From the NCBI GenBank assembly GCA_036521415.1, contig DATDHU010000066.1:1-64000 (forward strand): a stretch of DNA of 64,000 nucleotides. Direction: 5' to 3'. The DNA is from DASXMT01 sp036521415 (lineage in GTDB: Bacteria > Actinomycetota > Acidimicrobiia > Acidimicrobiales > RAAP-2). Each line of letters opens with the position of its first letter. Position 1 is the first letter of the stretch. The notes beneath the pieces are model-generated. The model was not told where the DNA came from and did no database searches. It saw only the letters and a list, made by a program, of their open reading frames with translations. Shown here one piece after another: positions 16,313 to 25,431 of the stretch. The position numbers and the translations under genes are program-made.

Positions 16313-16972
16313 TCAGGTGGGTGAGGCACCCTCGAGCACGGTGACGTTGGAGACCTTCCAACCGGATGCCTGCTGGGTCAGGTTCACCACGACCCGCAGG
16401 ACGTCCGACTGGGGCGTCTTGCTCGTGTCGTTGGCGTAGACCTGGTCGATGACCGAGTACACCGAGGCCTGCCCGCCACCGTAGGACTCGACGTAGATGT
16501 CGCGGATCTGACCGCGCGACGTGGCCAAGGCCGCCTCGAGCTTCTGTCGGATGTTCGACCCGAAGAACTTGTCGGCCTGGCTCGAGAAGTCTCCCGTGGC
16601 CATGCTTGTGATCTGGGAGAAGTCAGCGTCGATGGACTTGGCGTCGAAGTTGGTGAGGGCGGTGAGAAAAGTGGTGGCCGTCGACTTGGCCTGAGCCTCC
16701 CCCGCTTGTTGGGCATTGCCGTTGGACCACGCCATGCCGAAGCCGACCGTTCCCGCCACCCCGGCCAGGGCGATCAGGCACACGACGATGAAGACCGAGC
16801 GGCGGCCGATGAAGCGGGTGCGTACGCGGCCGTCGCCGTTGTTCGACCGTCCAGACCTCTCGCCCACTCCTTCCGTTGGATGACTGGCATCGGCCCGATC
16901 GGCGGCCCCCGTGTTCGGCTCGTCCCCTGGTTTCACCGAACGCTTCCGTGTCGCCGTCGACACCGTGCCCAC
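16313..16972 (-). CDS. Mce-associated membrane protein
   Basis: A protein of about 219 residues with a hydrophilic N-terminal region, one transmembrane helix at about 58-82 (RRSVFIVVCLIALAGVAGTVGFGMAW) and an extracytoplasmic domain of the Mce-associated (Mas) type: an NTF2-like fold with FLTALTNFDAKSIDADFSQI, TGDFSSQADKFFGS and VVVNLTQQASGWKVSNV. Such proteins accompany mce operons and help assemble or stabilise the importer. GTG 16972 is preferred because AGGAGGGG lies just before it. It is the last gene of the Mce locus, 145 bases after mceF. Confidence 0.83.
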   Translation of the reverse strand: MGTVSTATRKRSVKPGDEPNTGAADRADASHPTEGVGERSGRSNNGDGRVRTRFIGRRSVFIVVCLIALAGVAGTVGFGMAWSNGNAQQAGEAQAKSTATTFLTALTNFDAKSIDADFSQITSMATGDFSSQADKFFGSNIRQKLEAALATSRGQIRDIYVESYGGGQASVYSVIDQVYANDTSKTPQSDVLRVVVNLTQQASGWKVSNVTVLEGASPT

Positions 16973-17117
16973 GATTCCCCTCCTCATTGTGGCCACGTCT
17001 GGCCGTGGCCCATCTGGCTCGTCCTGACTCTGCGCTGTCCCACGTCGTTACCAGTGACAACGGCTGAGAAGGCGCCGCCTTACGGGCCCTCCGGGCCACC
17101 GGGGCGATGGTCGGCGC

Positions 17118-18227
17118 TCATTTCCCGGCCTGGGTCGCCGCCGGGACACCGGAGCCCAGCTGGTTGGCGCACGCCTGACCGGGCAAGGTGGCGGGGAGGC
17201 CTTGCGGCGTCGGGTAGGTGTCGGCAGACGGCGACTGGGGCGGCAGCAGCAGGCGGGTGCGCAAGAAGAGCTGGCTGGGGTTGTCCTGTTCCCCTGAGCG
17301 GAGGGCCTTGGCCGTCCCTGGCTGCACCACGTTGTCCACCGCGCCGAAGAAGTACCGGTTGTCCAACAGGGCGTTGGACAGCGGCGTCAGGTTGGCCGGC
17401 TGAGCCAGGTTGGACGACACGTTCGAGAGGTCGGTGATGAGGCAGCCCAGGTTGGCCGCCTGCGAGGAGACCAGGTTGTCCAGCAGGTTCGAGGCGCCTG
17501 TCCCCTGCTTCAGCAGTTGGTCGATGGCGAAACGCTGGGTGGCCAGCACCTGCACCAGGGTCTGGGTGTTGTCGAGAGCGTCCTGCAGTTGGGGCCCGAC
17601 TGCGGTCACCGCGTCGAGCACCGGGGGTGCGTTGGCCAGCAACTGCCGGAATTGCTGTTGGAAGGCCAGGAACTCCTGCGAGAACACGGTGCTGGCCGAG
17701 ATGATCTGGCGGAGGTCCCCGGACCTTCCCTTCAGCGCGGTGGCCAGGTCGCCCAGGAGCGCGTTGAGCCGCCCGGCGGGAATGGCCCGCAACAGCGTGG
17801 TCGCCGAGCCGACCACCTTCCCGACATCGGCGGGGATCCCTCCCGGGGCCACCGGTATCACGGCCCCCGATGTCAGCGGCTTGGCCGTCCCCCCGTGCTG
17901 GGGGGTCAGCTCGACGACCTGCTCGCCCAGGTCGTTGGCGGCATCGATGGTGGCCCGTACGTCACCGGGCACGGTGACGCCATGGTTGATGGCCATCTCG
18001 ACCTGGGCACCAACGGCGGTCAGCCTGACCCCAGTCACCGAGCCCACGTCCACCCCGTTGAGCTGGACGCTGAAGTTGTTGTACAGCCCCGAGGCGTTGG
18101 GGAACACGGCCGACACCTGGGTGGGCGGTTGCAGCGGATTTCCGATGAGCTTCCCGTAGCCGTACACGATCAGGGCACTGCTCACGGCAAAGAAGACGAT
18201 CAGGTTGATGATCAGGCGTCGGCTCAT
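17118..18227 (-). CDS. Mce family protein, MceF position
   Basis: A 369-residue Mce protein. A single N-terminal membrane helix (LIINLIVFFAVSSALIVYGYG) is followed at about 38-115 by the MCE/MlaD domain (VSAVFPNASGLYNNFSVQLNGVDVGSVTGVRL) and a long helical region that forms the transport tunnel in Mce hexamers. It ends in a Pro-rich tail. Mce proteins bridge the cell envelope and shuttle lipids or sterols to the YrbE permease. The ATG at 18227 overlaps the mceE stop (ATGA). It is the sixth and last Mce paralogue of the operon. Confidence 0.88.
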   Translation of the reverse strand: MSRRLIINLIVFFAVSSALIVYGYGKLIGNPLQPPTQVSAVFPNASGLYNNFSVQLNGVDVGSVTGVRLTAVGAQVEMAINHGVTVPGDVRATIDAANDLGEQVVELTPQHGGTAKPLTSGAVIPVAPGGIPADVGKVVGSATTLLRAIPAGRLNALLGDLATALKGRSGDLRQIISASTVFSQEFLAFQQQFRQLLANAPPVLDAVTAVGPQLQDALDNTQTLVQVLATQRFAIDQLLKQGTGASNLLDNLVSSQAANLGCLITDLSNVSSNLAQPANLTPLSNALLDNRYFFGAVDNVVQPGTAKALRSGEQDNPSQLFLRTRLLLPPQSPSADTYPTPQGLPATLPGQACANQLGSGVPAATQAGK

Positions 18228-19243
18228 CCGGCGCTCCCACACGTTGCCGCCGCCGAGCTCGGGTCTGCGCCCCCGCCGGGGATGCCGCAGACGATCAGAT
18301 TGTCGAGGACCTGCACGAAGTTGTTGACGACGTCCTTGGGCAGCGACGTGTTGTGCAGCGGCAGCTCGTGGAGGATCCCGAGCAGGTCCTGTTGGTGCGA
18401 GCCGAGCTGACCGGCCACCGCACCCAGCGCCGTCAGCTGGTCGTCGATCTCGGGCATATAGGATTCGAGCAGGCTGCGGCCCTGGGTCGACACGCCATTC
18501 AGCGCCTGCAGGAGATCGGTGAAGCGCCCTGACTGTTGAGCCAGGATGGACACCGTCTGGGCCAGATTGGTGACGGCCTGTGCGTCGGCACCGGACGACG
18601 GAGCCAGCGTCGATCCCAGTTGGTCCAGGCTGTTCACCACCGTCTGGATGTCCGAGGTGTGGCCGGCGTAGCCGGTGGTAACGGCCGACAGGGAGTTCAA
18701 GAACTGGCGAAGCGAGGCCGCTTCTCCGTCGAACCCCTGACCCCCGGCGGCGATGATCTGTGCGAGGTCGTTGGTCGACACCGAGCCGAAGACCTGGGCG
18801 CCGGCCGACACGAACTGCTCGACCGTGGGAATGACAGCCGTGTGGGTGATGATGCCTCCGTCGGCCAGCAGCGGGTCGGCGCCGCGGCCGACCCCCGCCC
18901 GGGGGATCTGGAGTTGGACGAAGTGCTCACCCAAGATGGTCGTCTGGTCGATGGCCGCAGTGGCGTCAGCCGGAACCCTGGCGCTCTTGTCAAAGGTCAT
19001 GGTGACCTTGGCTCGGGAGCCGGCCAACGAGATGGCGGTCACCCGCCCGACGGGGACGTCGGCCATCTGCACCTGGGCCCCGACGACCAGGTCCTCGGCG
19101 TCAGAGAAGTAGGCCGTGGCCGTCATGCTGGTCGAGCTGCCTCCCACCAGGCAGCCTGCACTGAGGGCGACCAGGGCCAGGACCATGCAGACCGCGCCAG
19201 CGCGTCGGAGCACCGTGGTCTTCGGTCGGGTTGCCGCGGTCAC
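18224..19243 (-). CDS. Mce family lipoprotein, MceE position
   Basis: A 339-residue Mce protein made as a lipoprotein: the N-terminal helix VLALVALSAGC ends in a lipobox with the modified cysteine at C31. The MCE domain follows (TATAYFSDAEDLVVGAQVQMADVPVGRVTAISL), then the helical C-terminal region. A lipid-anchored fifth paralogue is the normal arrangement in actinobacterial mce operons. The GTG at 19243 overlaps the mceD stop (GTGA), which rules out the longer ORF whose N-terminal extension is a shadow of mceD's tail. Confidence 0.88.
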   Translation of the reverse strand: MTAATRPKTTVLRRAGAVCMVLALVALSAGCLVGGSSTSMTATAYFSDAEDLVVGAQVQMADVPVGRVTAISLAGSRAKVTMTFDKSARVPADATAAIDQTTILGEHFVQLQIPRAGVGRGADPLLADGGIITHTAVIPTVEQFVSAGAQVFGSVSTNDLAQIIAAGGQGFDGEAASLRQFLNSLSAVTTGYAGHTSDIQTVVNSLDQLGSTLAPSSGADAQAVTNLAQTVSILAQQSGRFTDLLQALNGVSTQGRSLLESYMPEIDDQLTALGAVAGQLGSHQQDLLGILHELPLHNTSLPKDVVNNFVQVLDNLIVCGIPGGGADPSSAAATCGSAG

Positions 19244-20922
19244 AGCCAACCGATCAGGTCGTGTCCGACATGGCGCAGAGCTCCGAGCAGCCCACTGGAT
19301 GCCGGCCGGCGAGGAGCGGCGTGGCCCCGGCCCGGCATGGGCGGCATCGAGCGGGCAACAGCCAGGTTCAGGGTGGGTGCCGCAGGGCCCGTTGGCTCGG
19401 CACCTCTCGAAGCCGATCTCGGGAGCGGTGCGTTGGTCGAGCCCCCCGAGGGCCACGACTCGGACAACAGCCCGCCCGCTCTGGCCCCCGACGACGTCGG
19501 GGCCGATGGGCAGAGCACCGAGCCGAGGATGCCGCTTCCGCTACAGGTGACCGGGCCGGGGGGAGTGGTCGGGGTGGTCGTCGTGGGTGGGGGCGCGGTC
19601 GTCGATGGCGCGGTCGGGGGTGGCGCCGGGGTGGTGGTCGGGGTGGTCGACGCGCCGGGGATCTGGGACAGGCCCTGTTGGAGCATGGCCGCCGGGCTCT
19701 GGGGCGCCGATGACGAAGAGATCGGTGTGCCCGGCGGGAGGGCGTCGAGGATGGTCGGGACCTGGTCGATGATCGGGTCGAAGAAGCCCGAGCCGGGGTT
19801 GCCACAGGTCTGGAGGGTGCCAAGTTGCGCGGCCGACAATCCGGCGGCGTGATTGGCGCTGAGCCGCCGGCACACCCCGGCCAGGCGATCCCGGACCAGA
19901 CCGGCCACGTAGGCCCCGGTGACCCCGGCAGGGATCTGATTGTTCAGGTTCAACCAGTTGTAGGTCGGGTCGTAGGCCCGCTGCGCTGCCATGAACAACT
20001 GCACGGCCTGGGTCAGGACCTCGTCCACGTTGGAGATGTTGCGGTCGACGGTCTGGCCCGCCGTGGTGATGGTGCCGACGTCTTGTTCGAGCGGTCCCAG
20101 GTTCGGCGAGAGGAGGCCGACCACCTGCGTCGTGGCCCCGGACAGCTGGCCGATGGCGTCGCCCAGCTGCGCGTTGTGCCGGGCCACGACGCCGGACACC
20201 GTGTCGTAGTTGGTGATCAGCGACGAGATCTCGGCCGAGCGCGAATCGAGTGTGCCGGTCAGTTGGGCAAGCGTGCCGTTCAGCTGCCCAAGGTCGTCGC
20301 CCTTGTCGGCCAGCAACTGGAGGGTGCCGGCGGCGCTGGCGATGAGCGAGTTGAGGCTCTCCCCCTGGCCCTGCAGGTCCCCGGCCAGGTTGGCGATGAG
20401 GTCGCCCACGGCGTGGGGGTTGATGGCCTGCAGCGTGTGCTCGAGCGAGCGGAGGAGCTGGTCGGTCGAGACGGGTACGCTGGTGCGTCCCATCGGGATG
20501 GTCGATCCAGGAGCCAGGATCGGTCCGTCGGTGTACCCGGGAGCCAGCTCGATGTCCGGCTCACCCAGCAGCTGCGGTGAGGCCAGCGACGCGGTCGCCG
20601 CCGCCGGAATGGTACGGGCGTCGTCCACCAGCATGCTCACCACCACGGTGTTCCCCACGTTCTTGACCGAGCTGACCGTGCCGGCGGGAACGCCGAGCAC
20701 CTCCACCGAGGCCCCTGGGAACAGTCCCGGGGCCCGGGCGAACACGGCGGTCAGCGGGTAGGTACTCGGTCCTCGGACGACGTCGATGGCCACGACGGCG
20801 GCGGTGACGGCCAGCACGGCCGCGAGTCCCCAACGCACGCCACGCGAGGTGAGCAGCGACTTGACCACGTGGGCCGAAGACTTGACCATGTGGACCGAAG
20901 AAGGAGCGACCGGGTTGCTCAT
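19240..20922 (-). CDS. Mce family protein, MceD position, with long Pro/Thr tail
   Basis: A 560-residue Mce protein, longer than its five siblings. A membrane helix (WGLAAVLAVTAAVVAIDVV) precedes the MCE domain (LTAVFARAPGLFPGASVEVLGVPAGTVSSVKNV) and the helical tunnel region. The last 150 or so residues are a low-complexity Pro/Thr/Ser-rich stretch, probably an extended segment in the cell wall. The start is ATG 20922, which overlaps the mceC stop by four bases; the same frame stays open upstream to 22467, but that part is a shadow of mceC. An unusually long tail is the main oddity. Confidence 0.87.
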   Translation of the reverse strand: MSNPVAPSSVHMVKSSAHVVKSLLTSRGVRWGLAAVLAVTAAVVAIDVVRGPSTYPLTAVFARAPGLFPGASVEVLGVPAGTVSSVKNVGNTVVVSMLVDDARTIPAAATASLASPQLLGEPDIELAPGYTDGPILAPGSTIPMGRTSVPVSTDQLLRSLEHTLQAINPHAVGDLIANLAGDLQGQGESLNSLIASAAGTLQLLADKGDDLGQLNGTLAQLTGTLDSRSAEISSLITNYDTVSGVVARHNAQLGDAIGQLSGATTQVVGLLSPNLGPLEQDVGTITTAGQTVDRNISNVDEVLTQAVQLFMAAQRAYDPTYNWLNLNNQIPAGVTGAYVAGLVRDRLAGVCRRLSANHAAGLSAAQLGTLQTCGNPGSGFFDPIIDQVPTILDALPPGTPISSSSAPQSPAAMLQQGLSQIPGASTTPTTTPAPPPTAPSTTAPPPTTTTPTTPPGPVTCSGSGILGSVLCPSAPTSSGARAGGLLSESWPSGGSTNAPLPRSASRGAEPTGPAAPTLNLAVARSMPPMPGRGHAAPRRPASSGLLGALRHVGHDLIGWL

Positions 20923-22178
20923 GACCTCCCCTTTGCGCCCAGTATGGGGCTGAGCAGTTGCGAAAGACCTCCGGCGCCGCTGTTGGGCCCGGCACCGTTG
21001 TCGGGGGCCGCGGTGGTGCCGTTGGTGCTGGTGGACGGGGTTGTGCTCGGGGCGCCGGAAGCGGACGGGGGCGTCGTCACGCCACTGCCCTGGCCGGGGG
21101 GCGAGCCACTGGGCAGCGGCCCGGTTTGATTGCCGCACGAAGCCGGGTCGGGCCCGAGGGCGACCGTGAGCGCTTGGTCGAGGGCGCCGCACGGTCCCAA
21201 CACGCCGAACCCCCCGGCCAGCGTCACCACGTTCGTGTAGATGTTGGCCCACGAGTTGGGGTTGTCGTTCGGGCCCGAGTAGCCCACCGAGGCAAAGCCC
21301 TTGAGCGCGGCGCCGAGGTAGCTGACCCCCTGGGCCACATCCACCTGGTGGGTGGACACCACACCGAGCACCTGATGGAGGTTCTGCAACAACGAGTTGA
21401 GCTGTGGACGGTTTTGGCCCACCAGGCTGTTGGTCTGTGAAGCCATCTGGTCGATGTTGTCGATGAGGCTGCCCAGGTCGCCGCTCTGATTGGCCAGGCC
21501 GCCGGTCACCGTGTTCAGGTTGTCGAGCACCGATGCGAGCTGCTGATCCCGGCCGGCCAGGGTGGCCGAGACCGTATTGGCCGAGTCGATCAGCTGGCTG
21601 ACCTGGCCGCTGCGCTGGTCCACGGTGCGGGTCAGCGCACCGAGGCCCTTGATGATCTCGGCCACCTGGGTCTGCTTGCCCTGAGTCACGGTGGCCAGGG
21701 ACTGGATGACATTGTTCAGCGCGCTGGCGTTCGTCTGGGCCAGGAGATGGCCGGCGGTGTTCTGGACTTGGTAGAACTCCTCGGGCACCGACGTGTTGGT
21801 GATCAGGGCCCCGGGATGGAGGGGAGCCGACCATCCCGAGACGGGCTGCAGGGCAACGTCGACCACGCCCAACAAGGTCTCGACCTGTACCGATGCGTCG
21901 GTGTGGTGAGGCAGGACCACCCCGTGGTTGATGGACATGGCCGCATCGACCGCGTTGCCGTCGACCCTCACCCCGGTCACCGTGCCCACCTTCACCCCCG
22001 CGACCAGGACGTCGGTGCCAGACCCGATGCCGGCCGCAGTGGGAAAGCGGGCCGACACCTGATAGCCGCTGTTGAAGATGTTCCGGTTGAGAAAGACGAT
22101 CCCGACCACGACGACGGCCATGACGGCGATGGCCACCGCCCCGAGGAGGCGGGGCCGCCGTTCGGTGAACGCCTTCAC
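20919..22178 (-). CDS. Mce family protein, MceC position
   Basis: A 419-residue Mce protein. The membrane helix AIAVMAVVVVGIVFLNRNIF is followed by the MCE domain (VSARFPTAAGIGSGTDVLVAGVKVGTVTGVRVDG) and a helical region with many Gln, Asn and Ser residues. The C-terminal 70 residues are Pro/Ser/Thr-rich. As part of the Mce hexamer it should line the lipid tunnel between outer layers and the permease. GTG 22178 overlaps the mceB stop (GTGA), and the longer ORF upstream of it is Arg-rich shadow sequence. Confidence 0.88.
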   Translation of the reverse strand: MKAFTERRPRLLGAVAIAVMAVVVVGIVFLNRNIFNSGYQVSARFPTAAGIGSGTDVLVAGVKVGTVTGVRVDGNAVDAAMSINHGVVLPHHTDASVQVETLLGVVDVALQPVSGWSAPLHPGALITNTSVPEEFYQVQNTAGHLLAQTNASALNNVIQSLATVTQGKQTQVAEIIKGLGALTRTVDQRSGQVSQLIDSANTVSATLAGRDQQLASVLDNLNTVTGGLANQSGDLGSLIDNIDQMASQTNSLVGQNRPQLNSLLQNLHQVLGVVSTHQVDVAQGVSYLGAALKGFASVGYSGPNDNPNSWANIYTNVVTLAGGFGVLGPCGALDQALTVALGPDPASCGNQTGPLPSGSPPGQGSGVTTPPSASGAPSTTPSTSTNGTTAAPDNGAGPNSGAGGLSQLLSPILGAKGRS

Positions 22179-23344
22179 GACCCGCCTCCCGACACTGGGC
22201 CGGCGCCGGCGACGGTGTTGAGGATGGAGCCGATCGAAGGCGCGGCGCTGGACGGCGAGGTCGACGGGCCAGTCGAGGTGGAGCCGCCGGGCGAGGAGCC
22301 GGTCGACGGCGAGGTGGGCGGGCCGCCCAGCGGGCCGGCGCCGGTCGGGGCGTTGGTCGGCTGGAAGTAGACGCAGGCGCGCTCGCCGGCCAGACAGGTG
22401 TACACGGTCTGGATCTGGAACCACTGGCCGTACGAGGAAATCTGGACGTACGGGGCCAACCCGGCACCGAGGGTTGACAAGCTCTGGCTCAGATCCTGCT
22501 GGCGGGAGGCCACGTCCTCGGTGACCGCCTGCAGGTTGCTGATGGTCCGGTCGAGGGTGCCCCTATTGGTCCCGACCAGGCTGGCCAGGTCCCCGGCCAC
22601 CTGCCCGAGGTTGGTCACCACGCTGTCCAGGACGTCGTTATGGCTGGCCAGGGAGTGAGCCACCGTCTGCAGGTTCTCGACCAACGAGCCCAGGTCGCCG
22701 CTGCGCGAGGCGATGGCTGTGAGCACCTGGTCGAGGCTGTCGATGACCACCCCGACCTGTTGGTCGAGGTCTCGCACCGTCTTGGACACGATCGCCCCGT
22801 TGTTGATGAGCTGGTTGATCTCGGCCGTGTCCCCCTCCAGTGCGCCGGACACGTTCTCCACGAAGGCGTTGGCCTCTTTTGGATCGATGGCCGAGAGGAA
22901 CGGCCCGAACGAATTGAGAAAGGCGTTCACGCTGGCGTCGGTCACATCGTGGGTGAGCGGGATGGTGGCGCCGGGACCCAAGCGGCGGCCCTCTCGTCCC
23001 GGAAACAGGTACACCTCCTTCTGACCGATCACGTTGTGCCAGCGGAGGCCGACGTCGGTGCCCTGGCGGAGCGAGACGTCGTTGTCCAGGTCGAGCCCCA
23101 CCACGGCATGACCGCGCTGCAGGACGATGGAGGAGACCTGGCCGACTTGCACGCCGGCGATGTCGACCCCGTCGCCCGTGGTCAGTCCGGTGACGTCGCT
23201 CATCTCGGCGCTGATGTTGTGGCGGGACGAGAAGAGCGAGAGGTTCCCGATGCGGACGGCCAGGGCCACCAGGAGGACCAGGCACACAACGGCGAAGACG
23301 GCGAACTTCCAGGCCGAGGAAGGAAGGCGGCGAAGGAACTTCAT
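22175..23344 (-). CDS. Mce family protein, MceB position
   Basis: A 389-residue Mce protein starting MKFLRRLPSSAWKF. One membrane helix (VFAVVCLVLLVALAV) precedes the MCE domain (ISAEMSDVTGLTTGDGVDIAGVQVGQVSSIVL) with the following WHNVIGQKEVYLFPG strand. The helical region includes DLGSLVENLQTVAHSL and ends before a Ser/Pro/Gly-rich tail. A cysteine pair in TCLAGERACVYF near residue 318 could form a disulfide outside the membrane. ATG 23344 overlaps the mceA stop (ATGA). Confidence 0.88.
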   Translation of the reverse strand: MKFLRRLPSSAWKFAVFAVVCLVLLVALAVRIGNLSLFSSRHNISAEMSDVTGLTTGDGVDIAGVQVGQVSSIVLQRGHAVVGLDLDNDVSLRQGTDVGLRWHNVIGQKEVYLFPGREGRRLGPGATIPLTHDVTDASVNAFLNSFGPFLSAIDPKEANAFVENVSGALEGDTAEINQLINNGAIVSKTVRDLDQQVGVVIDSLDQVLTAIASRSGDLGSLVENLQTVAHSLASHNDVLDSVVTNLGQVAGDLASLVGTNRGTLDRTISNLQAVTEDVASRQQDLSQSLSTLGAGLAPYVQISSYGQWFQIQTVYTCLAGERACVYFQPTNAPTGAGPLGGPPTSPSTGSSPGGSTSTGPSTSPSSAAPSIGSILNTVAGAGPVSGGGS

Positions 23345-24621
23345 GATCCGGCACCCAGGAGCGAATGGATGTATCCCCCGATCGACGGAGACGAGCTGGA
23401 CGGGGCCGACGGCTTGCCCAGGATCCCGTACGCCTGGTTGGCCAGTCCCTGTGCGGCGGACGACATGGCCGGGTTCGGCTCCGTCGTCGGCGGTGTCGCC
23501 GCCGTGGTGGGCGCCGACTGGGCCGCGTTGAATGCGGACAGCTGGGTCGAGCAGTTGAAGGCCGACCCCGCACCGGCCAGGGCCTGTTGCAGGGGCTCGA
23601 GGAACGACAGGCCCGTCCCCGTCGGTGCGATGAGCGAGCACACCAACTGGTTGACATCGGCAAAGAGGATGAACGTGTTGAAGTAGCCGAACCGACTGCC
23701 GTCGGGCAGGGTGTCGGTGCCGCTGGCGTGAGCCAGTTTGTCGAGGTAATGGTACGCGCCTTGGATCACCTGGCCCACGTCGTCTTGCTGGGCGGTGAGG
23801 ACGCGAGCCACGTTGTCCCCTGATGCCAGGATGGTGGCGATGTCGGGGTGGTAGTCGTTGAGAATGGCGGCCAGTTGGTTGGCGAACGGGGTCAGGGACT
23901 CCAACAGGTGCTGGTAGTCGGCCACGTCCCGGTTGAAGACGGGAAGGGCGATGTTCTCCTCCTGCGAGATGCCGTTGACGGCCGAACCGTCGGGAGCCAG
24001 GACTGCGCTGAACCGGGCAAACGAACTGAGGGCGTTGAGCTGTGCGGCCAGCGTGTTGTCGAGGAACCCGGCCAGCTTGGACCCTTCCTGGATGGCAGAG
24101 GCGATGCGGGGGCCCTCGCCGTTGCTGGCCTGGGCCAGCTCCGACACCACCTCGGACAGGTCGACGGTGTTGACCTGGTTGAGCAGAGGCGTGGCCGCGG
24201 AGAACAGGTCCCCGATCTCGGCCGACATGGTCGCGTGGGAGAAGGACGAACCGGGTGCGAGGTACGGCCCCGTGTCGGCGTTCCCATTCGGCGTGCTGAG
24301 CGACATCTCCTCGGCGCCGAACAGGTTCACCGGGCGGATGGTGGCGGTGGCTGAGGCCGGCACGTGAAAGCCCGCCTGGATGAGGACGGACACCTCGGCC
24401 CGGGAGCCGGCCAACGAGATGGTCGAGACCCGGCCCACCTGCACCCCGCGGAACACGACTTCGGATCCGGGCTGCAAGCCCTCGCCGGCCCGGGGGAACA
24501 TCCCGGTCAGGTGATACGCGCCCGAGTAGTCACCGTTGGCCATCCGGACCAGGAAGACCGAGCCCAAGCCGAGGGCGACCATGGCGATGAGGGCGACAAG
24601 GGCCCGAAGACCCCGTGTCAT
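23341..24621 (-). CDS. Mce family protein, MceA position
   Basis: A 426-residue Mce protein, first of the six paralogues. The helix ALVALIAMVALGLGSVFLV is followed by the MCE domain (LTGMFPRAGEGLQPGSEVVFRGVQVGRVSTISL), then a long helical region and a Thr/Pro/Ser-rich end. In Mce systems this family forms heterohexamers that carry lipids or sterols. The start ATG overlaps the stop of the second YrbE permease (ATGA), so permeases and Mce proteins are made from one coupled transcript. Confidence 0.88.
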   Translation of the reverse strand: MTRGLRALVALIAMVALGLGSVFLVRMANGDYSGAYHLTGMFPRAGEGLQPGSEVVFRGVQVGRVSTISLAGSRAEVSVLIQAGFHVPASATATIRPVNLFGAEEMSLSTPNGNADTGPYLAPGSSFSHATMSAEIGDLFSAATPLLNQVNTVDLSEVVSELAQASNGEGPRIASAIQEGSKLAGFLDNTLAAQLNALSSFARFSAVLAPDGSAVNGISQEENIALPVFNRDVADYQHLLESLTPFANQLAAILNDYHPDIATILASGDNVARVLTAQQDDVGQVIQGAYHYLDKLAHASGTDTLPDGSRFGYFNTFILFADVNQLVCSLIAPTGTGLSFLEPLQQALAGAGSAFNCSTQLSAFNAAQSAPTTAATPPTTEPNPAMSSAAQGLANQAYGILGKPSAPSSSSPSIGGYIHSLLGAGS

Positions 24622-25430
24622 CCGACCAGCCGAGCGGTGAAGTTGACGCCGCCGAACAACACCAGCGACAGCAAGAGGTTAATGAGTACCACCACGATGA
24701 TCGACATGCGGATGGCCCGGCCGGCGGCCACGCCGACGCCGGCCGGGCCGCCCGTGGCGTTGTAGCCGTAGTAGCAGTGGATGAAGGTCACGGCGACGGC
24801 GAACACCATGGCCTTCAGGAACGAGTAGAAGATGTCGACCGGTGGCAAGAAGAGCTGGAAGTAGTGCTGGTAGGTGCCCGTCGAGAGGTGGAAGAACTTG
24901 GTCACGATGAGCTCGGTGGCCAGGTAGCTGGCGAACAGCGCCGCCAGGTAGAGGGGGATCATGGCGATGAGCGCAGCCCAGACCCGGGTGGCCACGAGGT
25001 ACACCACGCTGTTCACCCCCATGACCTCGAGCGCGTCGATCTCCTCGGAGATGCGCATGGCCCCGAGTTGGGCGGTGAACCCCGCGCCCACCTGGGCGGC
25101 CAGCGCGATGCCGGCCACCAACGGGGTGATCTCGCGGGTGTTGGCCAACGACGAGATCACCCCGGTGAAGGCCTGGGCGCCGATCTGCTGCAACCCGTTG
25201 AACCCCTCCAGCCCCACCTCGGTGCCGGTGAAGAAGGCGATGCTGGTGACCACGAAGAACATGCCACCCCCGATGACCAGGGCTCCCGCCCCCAGAGCGA
25301 TGTCCGAGAGCAAGGTGGCGATCTCAGTCCGGCGGCGCAGGCTCGAGGGCATGGCCCGGAGAATGCGGCCGTAGAACCGAAACTGCCCGAAGACGTCCTC
25401 GAGGCCGCCGAGGGCGGCGGAGCCGATCAC
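24618..25430 (-). CDS. MlaE/YrbE-type permease (second)
   Basis: A 270-residue membrane protein of the MlaE/YrbE family, with about five hydrophobic segments. Family features include VAGIALAAQVGAGFTAQLGAMRISEEIDALEVMGV, the conserved cytoplasmic EEIDALEVMGV-type loop that contacts the ATPase, and a C-terminal YNATGGPAGVGVAAGRAIR stretch. Two of these subunits form the permease of an Mce importer in the cytoplasmic membrane. It starts two bases before the end of the first permease gene on the same strand and overlaps mceA by four bases. Confidence 0.9.
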   Translation of the reverse strand: MIGSAALGGLEDVFGQFRFYGRILRAMPSSLRRRTEIATLLSDIALGAGALVIGGGMFFVVTSIAFFTGTEVGLEGFNGLQQIGAQAFTGVISSLANTREITPLVAGIALAAQVGAGFTAQLGAMRISEEIDALEVMGVNSVVYLVATRVWAALIAMIPLYLAALFASYLATELIVTKFFHLSTGTYQHYFQLFLPPVDIFYSFLKAMVFAVAVTFIHCYYGYNATGGPAGVGVAAGRAIRMSIIVVVLINLLLSLVLFGGVNFTARLVG

Positions 25431-25431
25431 G

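Noticed and set aside
20923..22467. Long upstream extension of the mceD frame, same strand
   Set aside because: It overlaps mceC completely in another frame, is Arg/Pro/Gly-rich as expected for a shadow, and mceD has a coupled ATG at 20922.
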